Shown one piece after another: positions 52,008 to 63,800 of a stretch of DNA of 64,000 bases. The notes under the pieces are model-generated. The model had not been told where the DNA came from and searched no databases. It saw nothing but the letters and a program-made list of their open reading frames with translations. This DNA comes from Eledone cirrhosa (Eukaryota > Mollusca > Cephalopoda > Octopoda > Eledonidae), in contig OZ024744.1 of assembly GCA_964016885.1 (NCBI GenBank), positions 21,134,098 to 21,198,097 of the forward strand. The letters are read 5' to 3'. The translations under genes and the position numbers were made by a program. Within the stretch, counting starts at the first letter, position 1. The number at the start of each line of letters is the position of its first letter.

Positions 52008-55000
52008 ACTCGTTTTAACAACAGTTGAATCTTAAGATAAAACTCGTTTTAACAACAGTTGAATCTTAAGTACTGACTTGTTTTAACAACAGTTGAATCT
52101 TAAGATAAAACTCGTTTTAACAACAGTTGAATCTTATGAGCTAACTCATTTTAACAACAGTTGAATCTTAAGTTAAGACTCGTTTTAACAACAGTTGAAT
52201 CTTAAGAACTGACTCGTTTTAACGACAGCTGAATCTTAAGATAAAACTTGTTTTAACAACATTTGAATCTTAAAGATAAAACTCGCTTTAACAACAGTTG
52301 AATCTTAAGAACTGACTCGTTTTAACAACAGTTGAATCTTAAGACAAAACCCGTTTTAACAACAGTTGAATCTTAAGAACTGACTTGTTCTAACAACAGT
52401 TCAGCCTCAAGAACAGACTCGTTTTAACAACAGTTGAATCCTAAGATAAACCTCGTTTTAACAACAGATTAATCTTAAGAACTGACTCGTTTTAACAACA
52501 GTTGAATCTTAAGACAAAACTCGTTTTAACAACAGTTGAATATTAAGAACTGACTCGTTTTAACAACAGTTGAATCTTAAGACAAAACCCGTTTTAACAA
52601 CAGTTGAATCTTAAGAACTGACTTGTTCTAACAACAGTTCAGCCTCAAGAACTGACTCGTTTTAAAACAGTTGAATCGTTAGATCTGACTCGTTTTAACA
52701 ACAGTTGAATCTTAAAATAAAACTCGTTTTAACAATAGTTGAATCTCAAGAACTGACTCGTTTTAACAACAGTTGAATGTTAAGATAAAACTCGTTTTAA
52801 CAATAGTTGAATCTTAAGAACTGACTCGTTTTAACAACAGTTGAATCTTAAGATAAAACTCGTTTTAACAACTGTTGAATCTTAAGAACTGACTCGTTTT
52901 AACAACAGTTGAATCTTCAAATAAAACTCGTTTTAACAACAGATTAATCTTAAGAACTGACTCGTTTTAACAACAGTTGAATCTTAAGACAAAACTCGTT
53001 TTAACAACAGTTGAATCTTAAGAACTGACTTGTTCTAACAACAGTTCAGCCTCAAGAACTGACTCGTTTTAAAACAGTTGAATCGTTAGATCTGACTCGT
53101 TTTAACAACAGTTGAATCTTAAAATAAAACTCGTTTTAACAATAGTTGAATCTCAAGAACTGACTCGTTTTAACAACAGTTGAATGTTAAGATAAAACTC
53201 GTTTTAACAATAGTTGAATCTTAAGAACTGACTCGTTTTAACAACAGTTGAATCTTAAGATAAAACTCGTTTTAACAACTGTTGAATCTTAAGAACTGAC
53301 TCGTTTTAACAACAGATGAATCTTCAAATAAAACTCGTTTTAACAACAGTTGAATCTTAAGAAATGACTCGTTTTAACAACAGTTGAATGTTAAGATAAA
53401 ACTCGTTTTAACAATAGTTGAATCTTAAGAACTGACTCGTTTTAACAACAGTTGAATCTTAAGATAAAACTCGTTTTAACAACAGTTGAATCTTAAGAAA
53501 TGACTCGTTTTAACAACAGCTGAATCTTAAGATAAAACTCGTTTTAACAACAGTTCAAACTTAAGAAATGACTCGTTTTAACAAAAGTTGAATATTATGA
53601 ACTCACTCATTTTAACAACAGTTGAATCTTAAGATAACATTCGTTTTAACAACAGTTGAATCTTAAGAACTGATTCGTTTTAACAACAGTTGAATCTTAA
53701 GATAAAACTCGTTTTAACAACAGTTGAATCTTAAGAACGGACTCGTTTTAACAACAGCTGAATCTTAAGATAAAACTCGTTTTAACAACAGTTGAATCTT
53801 AAGAACTGATTCGTTTTAACAACAGTTCAAACTTAAGAACTGATTCGTTTTAACAACAGTTGAATCTTATGAACTGACTCATTTTAACAACAGTTGAATC
53901 TTAAGATAACATTCGTTTTAACAACAGTTGAATCTTAAGAACTGACTCGTTTTAACAACAGTTGAATCTTAAGATAAAACTCGTTTTAACAACAGTTGAA
54001 TCTTAAGAACTGACTCGTTTTAACGACAGCTGAATCTTAAGATAAATCTCGTTTTAACAACAGTTGAATCTTAAAGATAAAACTCGCTTTAACAACAGTT
54101 GAATCTTAAGAACTGACTCGTTTTAACAACAGTTGAATCTTAAGACAAAACCCGTTTTAACAACAGTTGAATATTAAGAACTGTCTCGTTTTAACAACAG
54201 TTGAATGTTAAGATAAAACTCGTTTTAACAATAGTTGAATCTTAAGGACTGATTCGTTTTAACAACAGTTGAATCTTAAGATAAAACTCGTTTTAACAAC
54301 AGTTGAATCTTAAGAACTGACTCGTTTTAACAACAGCTGAATCTTAAGATAAAACTCGTTTTAACAACAGTTGAATCTTAAGAACTGACTCGTTTTATCA
54401 ACAGTTCAACCTTAAGAACTGACTCGTTTTAACAACAGTTGAATCTTCAAATAAAACTCTTTAAACAACAGTTGAATCTTAAGAACTGACTCGTGTTAAC
54501 AACAGTTGAATCTTAAGATAAAACTAGTTTTAACAATAGTTCAACCTTAAGAACTGACTCGTTTTAACAACAGTTGAATCTTAAGATAAAACTCGTTTTA
54601 ACAACAGTTGAATCTTAAGAACTGACTCGTTTTAACAACAGCTGAATCTTAAGATAAAACTCGTTTTAACAACAGTTGAATCTTAAGAACTGACTCGTTT
54701 TATCAACAGTTCAACCTTAAGAACTGACTCGTTTTAACAACAGTTGAATCTTCAAATAAAACTCTTTAAACAACAGTTGAATCTTAAGAACTGACTCGTG
54801 TTAACAACAGTTGAATCTTAAGATAAAACTAGTTTTAACAACAGTTCAACCTTAAGAACTGACTCGTTTTAACAACAGTTGAATCTTCAAATAAAACTCG
54901 TTTTAACAACAGTTGAATCTTAAGAACTGACTCGTTTTAACAACAGTTGAATGTTAAGATAAAACTCGTTTTAACAACAGTTGAATCCTAAGAACTGACT

Positions 55001-55606
55001 CGTTTTAACAACAGCTGATTCTTAAGATAAAACTCGTTTTAACAACAGTTGAATCTTAAGAACTGACTCGTTTAAACAACAGTTGAATCTTAAGATAAAA
55101 CTCGATTTAACAACAGTTGAATCTTAAGAACTGACTCGTTTTATCAACAGTTCAACCTTAAGAACTGACTCGTTTTAACAACAGTTGAATCATCAAATCA
55201 AACTCGTTTTAACAACAGTTGAATCTTAAGAACTGACTCGTTTTAACATCAGTTCAACCTTAAGAGCTGACTCGTTTAACAACAGTTGAATCTTCAAATA
55301 AAACTCTTTTAACAACAGTTGAATCTTAAGAACTGACTCGTGTTAACAACAGTTGGATCTTAAGATAAAACTAGTTTTAACAACAGTTCAACCTTAAGAA
55401 CTGACTCGTTTTAACAACAGTTGAATCTTCAAATAAAACTCGTTTTAACAACAGTTGAATCTTAAGAACTGACTCGTTTTAACAACAGTTGAATGTTAAG
55501 ATAAAACTCGTTTTAACAACAGTTGAATCTTAAGAACTGACTCGTTTAACAACAGCTGAATCTTAAGATAAAACTCGTTTTAACAACAGTTCAAACTTAA
55601 GAAATG
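52008..55606. repeat. Domain III HOR, copy 1
   Basis: Its beginning recurs at offset 3,599 and most of it at offset 5,264: ACATTTGAATC at 52261, 55860 and 57525; CAGCCTCAAGAACAG at 52402, 56001 and 57666; GAATATTATG at 53591 and 58855; ATCATCAAATC at 55191 and 60455. Distinctive subtypes are CAGATTAATC, CTAGTTTTAAC, CTCTTTAAAC and CATCAGTTCAACC, which are rare or absent in domains I and II. Confidence 0.86.
54391..55000. repeat. 305-bp tandem duplication within domain III
   Basis: Two adjacent blocks of nine monomers minus 1 bp start at CGTTTTATCAACAG (54391 and 54696). Each contains the CTCTTTAAAC length variant (54459 and 54764), CTCGTGTTAAC and AACTAGTTTTAAC. The similarity is clear for at least the first 175 bp of each. 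The pair recurs in copy 3 at 59655 and 59960. Confidence 0.8.
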
Positions 55607-57370
55607 TCTCGTTTTAACAACAGTTGAATCTTAAGATAAAACTCGTTTTAACAACAGTTGAATCTTAAGTACTGACTTGTTTTAACAACAGTTGAATCTT
55701 AAGATAAAACTCGTTTTAACAACAGTTGAATCTTATGAGCTAACTCATTTTAACAACAGTTGAATCTTAAGTTAAGACTCGTTTTAACAACAGTTGAATC
55801 TTAAGAACTGACTCGTTTTAACGACAGCTGAATCTTAAGATAAAACTTGTTTTAACAACATTTGAATCTTAAAGATAAAACTCGCTTTAACAACAGTTGA
55901 ATCTTAAGAACTGACTCGTTTTAACAACAGTTGAATCTTAAGACAAAACCCGTTTTAACAACAGTTGAATCTTAAGAACTGACTTGTTCTAACAACAGTT
56001 CAGCCTCAAGAACAGACTCGTTTTAACAACAGTTGAATCCTAAGATAAACCTCGTTTTAACAACAGATTAATCTTAAGAACTGACTCGTTTTAACAACAG
56101 TTGAATCTTAAGACAAAACTCGTTTTAACAACAGTTGAATCTTAAGAACTGACTCGTTTTAACAACAGTTGAATCTTAAGACAAAACCCGTTTTAACAAC
56201 AGTTGAATCTTAAGAACTGACTTGTTCTAACAACAGTTCAGCCTCAAGAACTGACTCGTTTTAAAACAGTTGAATCGTTAGATCTGACTCGTTTTAACAA
56301 CAGTTGAATCTTAAAATAAAACTCGTTTTAACAATAGTTGAATCTCAAGAACTGACTCGTTTTAACAACAGTTGAATGTTAAGATAAAACTCGTTTTAAC
56401 AATAGTTGAATCTTAAGAACTGACTCGTTTTAACAACAGTTGAATCTTAAGATAAAACTCGTTTTAACAACTGTTGAATCTTAAGAACTGACTCGTTTTA
56501 ACAACAGTTGAATCTTCAAATAAAACTCGTTTTAACAACAGATTAATCTTAAGAACTGACTCGTTTTAACAACAGTTGAATCTTAAGACAAAACTCGTTT
56601 TAACAACAGTTGAATCTTAAGAACTTACTTGTTCTAACAACAGTTCAGCCTCAAGAACTGACTCGTTTTAAAACAGTTGAATCGTTAGATCTGACTCGTT
56701 TTAACAACAGTTGAATCTTAAAATAAAACTCGTTTTAACAACAGTTGAATCTTAAGAACTGACTCGTTTTAACAACAGTTGAATGTTAAGATAAAACTCG
56801 TTTTAACAATAGTTGAATCTTAAGAACTGACTCGTTTTAACAACAGTTGAATCTTAAGATAAAACTCGTTTTAACAACAGTTGAATCTTAAGAAATGACT
56901 CGTTTTAACAACAGCTGAATCTTAAGATAAAACTCGTTTTAACAACAGTTCAAACTTAAGAAATGACTCGTTTTAACAAAAGTTGAATATTATGAACTCA
57001 CTCATTTTAACAACAGTTGAATCTTAAGATAACATTCGTTTTAACAACAGTTGAATCTTAAGAACTGATTCGTTTTAACAACAGTTGAATCTTAAGATAA
57101 AACTCGTTTTAACAACAGTTGAATCTTAAGAACGGACTCGTTTTAACAACAGCTGAATCTTAAGATAAAACTCGTTTTAACAACAGTTGAATCTTAAGAA
57201 CTGATTCGTTTTAACAACAGTTCAAACTTAAGAACTGATTCGTTTTAACAACAGTTGAATCTTATGAACTGACTCATTTTAACAACAGTTGAATCTTAAG
57301 ATAACATTCGTTTTAACAACAGTTGAATCTTAAGAACTGACTCGTTTTAACAACAGTTGAATCTTAAGAT
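55607..57370. repeat. Domain III HOR, partial copy 2
   Basis: It repeats the first 2 kb of copy 1 at offset 3,599, then at 3,395 after a 204-bp (six-monomer) deletion near 56,740. A private change is GAACTTACTTG near 56,620. The switch to copy 3 falls between about 57,346 and 57,400, inside shared CTTAAGATAAAACTCG monomers. Confidence 0.82.
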
Positions 57371-60300
57371 AAAACTCGTTTTAACAACAGTTGAATCTTA
57401 TGAGCTAACTCATTTTAACAACAGTTGAATCTTAAGTTAAGACTCGTTTTAACAACAGTTGAATCTTAAGAACTGACTCGTTTTAACGACAGCTGAATCT
57501 TAAGATAAAACTTGTTTTAACAACATTTGAATCTTAAAGATAAAACTCGCTTTAACAACAGTTGAATCTTAAGAACTGACTCGTTTTAACAACAGTTGAA
57601 TCTTAAGACAAAACCCGTTTTAACAACAGTTGAATCTTAAGAACTGACTTGTTCTAACAACAGTTCAGCCTCAAGAACAGACTCGTTTTAACAACAGTTG
57701 AATCCTAAGATAAACCTCGTTTTAACAACAGATTAATCTTAAGAACTGACTCGTTTTAACAACAGTTGAATCTTAAGACAAAACTCGTTTTAACAACAGT
57801 TGAATCTTAAGAACTGACTCGTTTTAACAACAGTTGAATCTTAAGACAAAACCCGTTTTAACAACAGTTGAATCTTAAGAACTGACTTGTTCTAACAACA
57901 GTTCAGCCTCAAGAACTGACTCGTTTTAAAACAGTTGAATCGTTAGATCTGACTCGTTTTAACAACAGTTGAATCTTAAAATAAAACTCGTTTTAACAAT
58001 AGTTGAATCTCAAGAACTGACTCGTTTTAACAACAGTTGAATGTTAAGATAAAACTCGTTTTAACAATAGTTGAATCTTAAGAACTGACTCGTTTTAACA
58101 ACAGTTGAATCTTAAGATAAAACTCGTTTTAACAACTGTTGAATCTTAAGAACTGACTCGTTTTAACAACAGTTGAATCTTCAAATAAAACTCGTTTTAA
58201 CAACAGATTAATCTTAAGAACTGACTCGTTTTAACAACAGTTGAATCTTAAGACAAAACTCGTTTTAACAACAGTTGAATCTTAAGAACTGACTTGTTCT
58301 AACAACAGTTCAGCCTCAAGAACTGACTCGTTTTAAAACAGTTGAATCGTTAGATCTGACTCGTTTTAACAACAGTTGAATCTTAAAATAAAACTCGTTT
58401 TAACAATAGTTGAATCTCAAGAACTGACTCGTTTTAACAACAGTTGAATGTTAAGATAAAACTCGTTTTAACAATAGTTGAATCTTAAGAACTGACTCGT
58501 TTTAACAACAGTTGAATCTTAAGATAAAACTCGTTTTAACAACTGTTGAATCTTAAGAACTGACTCGTTTTAACAACAGATGAATCTTCAAATAAAACTC
58601 GTTTTAACAACAGTTGAATCTTAAGAACTGACTCGTTTTAACAACAGTTGAATGTTAAGATAAAACTCGTTTTAACAATAGTTGAATCTTAAGAACTGAC
58701 TCGTTTTAACAACAGTTGAATCTTAAGATAAAACTCGTTTTAACAACAGTTGAATCTTAAGAAATGACTCGTTTTAACAACAGCTGAATCTTAAGATAAA
58801 ACTCGTTTTAACAACAGTTCAAACTTAAGAAATGACTCGTTTTAACAAAAGTTGAATATTATGAACTCACTCATTTTAACAACAGTTGAATCTTAAGATA
58901 ACATTCGTTTTAACAACAGTTGAATCTTAAGAACTGATTCGTTTTAACAACAGTTGAATCTTAAGATAAAACTCGTTTTAACAACAGTTGAATCTTAAGA
59001 ACGGACTCGTTTTAACAACAGCTGAATCTTAAGATAAAACTCGTTTTAACAACAGTTGAATCTTAAGAACTGATTCGTTTTAACAACAGTTCAAACTTAA
59101 GAACTGATTCGTTTTAACAACAGTTGAATCTTATGAACTGACTCATTTTAACAACAGTTGAATCTTAAGATAACATTCGTTTTAACAACAGTTGAATCTT
59201 AAGAACTGACTCGTTTTAACAACAGTTGAATCTTAAGATAAAACTCGTTTTAACAACAGTTGAATCTTAAGAACTGACTCGTTTTAACGACAGCTGAATC
59301 TTAAGATAAATCTCGTTTTAACAACAATTGAATCTTAAAGATAAAACTCGCTTTAACAACAGTTGAATCTTAAGAACTGACTCGTTTTAACAACAGTTGA
59401 ATCTTAAGACAAAACCCGTTTTAACAACAGTTGAATATTAAGAACTGTCTCGTTTTAACAACAGTTGAATGTTAAGATAAAACTCGTTTTAACAATAGTT
59501 GAATCTTAAGGACTGATTCGTTTTAACAACAGTTGAATCTTAAGATAAAACTCGTTTTAACAACAGTTGAATCTTAAGAACTGACTCGTTTTAACAACAG
59601 CTGAATCTTAAGATAAAACTCGTTTTAACAACAGTTGAATCTTAAGAACTGACTCGTTTTATCAACAGTTCAACCTTAAGAACTGACTCGTTTTAACAAC
59701 AGTTGAATCTTCAAATAAAACTCTTTAAACAACAGTTGAATCTTAAGAACTGACTCGTGTTAACAACAGTTGAATCTTAAGATAAAACTAGTTTTAACAA
59801 TAGTTCAACCTTAAGAACTGACTCGTTTTAACAACAGTTGAATCTTAAGATAAAACTCGTTTTAACAACAGTTGAATCTTAAGAACTGACTCGTTTTAAC
59901 AACAGCTGAATCTTAAGATAAAACTCGTTTTAACAACAGTTGAATCTTAAGAACTGACTCGTTTTATCAACAGTTCAACCTTAAGAACTGACTCGTTTTA
60001 ACAACAGTTGAATCTTCAAATAAAACTCTTTAAACAACAGTTGAATCTTAAGAACTGACTCGTGTTAACAACAGTTGAATCTTAAGATAAAACTAGTTTT
60101 AACAACAGTTCAACCTTAAGAACTGACTCGTTTTAACAACAGTTGAATCTTCAAATAAAACTCGTTTTAACAACAGTTGAATCTTAAGAACTGACTCGTT
60201 TTAACAACAGTTGAATGTTAAGATAAAACTCGTTTTAACAACAGTTGAATCCTAAGAACTGACTCGTTTTAACAACAGCTGATTCTTAAGATAAAACTCG

Positions 60301-60885
60301 TTTTAACAACAGTTGAATCTTAAGAACTGACTCGTTTAAACAACAGTTGAATCTTAAGATAAAACTCGATTTAACAACAGTTGAATCTTAAGAACTGACT
60401 CGTTTTATCAACAGTTCAACCTTAAGAACTGACTCGTTTTAACAACAGTTGAATCATCAAATCAAACTCGTTTTAACAACAGTTGAATCTTAAGAACTGA
60501 CTCGTTTTAACATCAGTTCAACCTTAAGAGCTGACTCGTTTAACAACAGTTGAATCTTCAAATAAAACTCTTTTAACAACAGTTGAATCTTAAGAACTGA
60601 CTCGTGTTAACAACAGTTGAATCTTAAGATAAAACTAGTTTTAACAACAGTTCAACCTTAAGAACTGACTCGTTTTAACAACAGTTGAATCTTCAAATAA
60701 AACTCGTTTTAACAACAGTTGAATCTTAAGAACTGACTCGTTTTAACAACAGTTGAATGTTAAGATAAAACTCGTTTTAACAACAGTTGAATCTTAAGAA
60801 CTGACTCGTTTAACAACAGCTGAATCTTAAGATAAAACTCGTTTTAACAACAGTTCAAACTTAAGAAATGTCTCGTTTTAACAAC
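57371..60885. repeat. Domain III HOR, copy 3
   Basis: It matches copy 1 at offset 5,264 (155 monomers minus 6 bp) up to about 60,885, where CAACTGTTG replaces CAACAGTTG and the sequences part. Differences from copy 1 include CAACAATTG at about 59,323, GAACTG in place of GAAATG near 58,624, and TTGAATC in place of TTGGATC near 60,618. Confidence 0.85.
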
Positions 60886-63800
60886 TGTTGAATCTTATGA
60901 ACTGACACATTTTAACAACAGTTGAATCTTAAGATAACTTTCGTTTTAACAACAGTTGAATCTTAAGAACTGATTCGTTTTAACAATAGTTGAATCTTCA
61001 AATAAAACTCGTTTTAACAACAGTTGAATCTTAAGAACTGACTCGTTTTAACAACAGTTGAATGTTAAGATAAAACTCGTTTTAACAACAGTTGAATCTT
61101 AAGAACTGACTCGTTTTAACAACAGTTGAATCTTCAAATAAAACTCGATTTAACAACAGTTGAATCTTAAGAACTGACTCGTTTTAACAACAGTTGAATC
61201 TTAAGAACTGACTCGTTTTAACAACAGTTAAATCTTAATAACTGACTCGTTTTAACAACAGTTGAATGTTAAGTTAAACCTCGTTTTAACAATAGTTGAA
61301 TCTTAAGAACTGACTCGTTTTAACAACAGTTGAATCTTATGAACTGACTCATTTTAGCAACAGTTGAATCTTAAGATAACATTCGTTTTAACAACAGTTG
61401 AATCTTAAGATAAAACTCGTTTTAACAACAGTTGAATCTTAAGAACTGACTCGTTTCATCAACAGATCAACCTTAAGAACTGACTCGTTTTAACAACAGT
61501 TGAATCTTCAAATAAAACTCGTTTTAACAACAATTGAATCTTAAGAACTGACTCGTTTTAACAACAGTTGAATCTTAAGAACTGACTCGTTTTAACAACC
61601 GCTGAATCTTAAGATAAAACTCGTTTTAACAACAGTTGAATCTTAAGAACTGTTTTGTTTTAACAACAGTTGAATCTTAAGATAAAACTCGTTTTAACAA
61701 CAGTTGAATATTATGAGCTAACTCATTTTAACAACAGTTGAATCTTAAGTTAAGACTCGTTTTAACAACAGTTGAATCTTAAGAACTGACTCGTTTTAAC
61801 GACAGCTGAATCTTAAGATAAAACTTGTTTTAACAACAGTTGAATCTTAAAGATAAAACTCGCTTTAACAACAGTTGAATCTTAAGAACTGACTCGTTTT
61901 AACAACAGTTGAATCTTAAGACAAAACCCGTTTTAACAACAGTTGAATCTTAAGAACTGTCTTGTTTTAACAACAGTTGAATCTTAAGATAAACCTCGTT
62001 TTAACAACAGATTAATCTTAAGAACTGACTCGTTTTAACAACAGTTGAATCTTAAGACAAAACTCGTTTTAACAACAGTTGAATCTTAAGAACTGACTTG
62101 TTCTAACAACAGTTCAGCCTCAAGAACTGACTCGTTTTAAAACAGTTGAATCGTTAGATCTGACTCGTTTTAACAACAGTTGAATCTTAAAATAAAACTC
62201 GTTTTAACAATAGTTGAAACTCAAGAACTGACTCGTTTTAGCAACAGTTGAATCTTAATAACTGACTCGTTTTAACAACAGTTGAATGTTAAGATAAAAC
62301 TCGTTTTAACAATAGTTGAATCTTAAGAACTGACTCGTTTTAACAACAGTTGAATCTTAAGATAAAACTCGTTTTAACAACTGTTGAATCTTAAGAACTG
62401 ACTCGTTTTAGCAACAGTTGAATCTTCAAATTAAACTCGTTTTAACAACAGTTGAATCTTAAGAACTGACTCGTTTTAACAACAGTTGAATGTTAAGATA
62501 AAACTCGTTTTAACAATAGTTGAATCTTAAGAACTGACTCGTTTTAACAACAGTTGAATCTTAAGATAAAACTCGTTTTAACAACAGTTGAATCTTAAGA
62601 AATGACTCGTTTTAACAACAGCTGAATCTTAAGATAAAACTCGTTTTAACAACAGTTCAAACTTAAGAAATGACTCGTTTTAACAAAAGTTGAATATTAT
62701 GAACTGACTCATTTTAACAACAGTTGAATCTTAAGATAACATTCGTTTTAACAACAGTTGAATCTTAAGAAGTGACTCGTTTTAACAACAGTTGAATCTT
62801 AAGAACTGACTCGTTTTAACGACAGCTGAATCTTAAGATAATTCTCGTTTTAACAACAGTTGAATCTTAAAGATAAAACTCGCTTTAACAACAGTTGAAT
62901 CTTAAGAACTGACTCGTTTTAACAACAGTTGAATCTTAAGACAAAACCCGTTTTAACAACAGTTGAATATTAAGAACTGACTCGTTTTAACAACAGTTGA
63001 ATCTTAAGATAAAACTCGTTTTAACAACAGTTGAATCTTAAGAACTGACTCGTTTCATCAACAGTTCAACCTTAAGATCTGACTCGTTTTAACAACAGTT
63101 GAATCTTCAAGTAAAACTCGTTTTAACAACAGTTGAATCTTAAGAACTGACTCGTATTAACAACAGTTGAATGTTAAGATAAAACTCGTTTTAACAATAG
63201 TTGAATCTTAAGAAGTGATTCGTTTTAACAACAGTTGAATCTTAAGATAAAACTCGTTTTAACAACATTTGAATCTTAAGAACTGACTCGTTTTAACAAC
63301 AGTTGAATCTTAAGAACTGACTCGTTTTAACAACAGTTGAATCTTAAGAACTGACTCGTTTTAACAACAACTGAATCTTAAGATAAAACTCGTTTTAACA
63401 ACAGTTGAATCTTAAGAACTGACTCGTTTTAACATCAGTTCAACCTTAAGAACTGACTCGTTTTAACAACAGTTGAATCTTCAAATAAAACTCGTTTTAA
63501 CAACAGTTGAATCTTAAGAACTGACTCGTTTTAACAACAGTTGAATCTTAAGATAAAACTCGTTTTAACAACAGTTGAATCTTAAGAACTGACTCGTTTT
63601 AACAACAGCTGAATCTTAAGATAAAACTCGTTTTAACAACAGTTGAATCTTAAGAACTGACTCGTTTTAACATCAGTTCAACCTTTAGAGCTGAATCGTT
63701 TAACAACAGTTGAATCTTCAAATAAAACTCTTTAAACAACAGTTGAATCTTAAGAACTGACTCGTGTTAACAACAGTTGAATCTTAAGATAAAACTAGTT

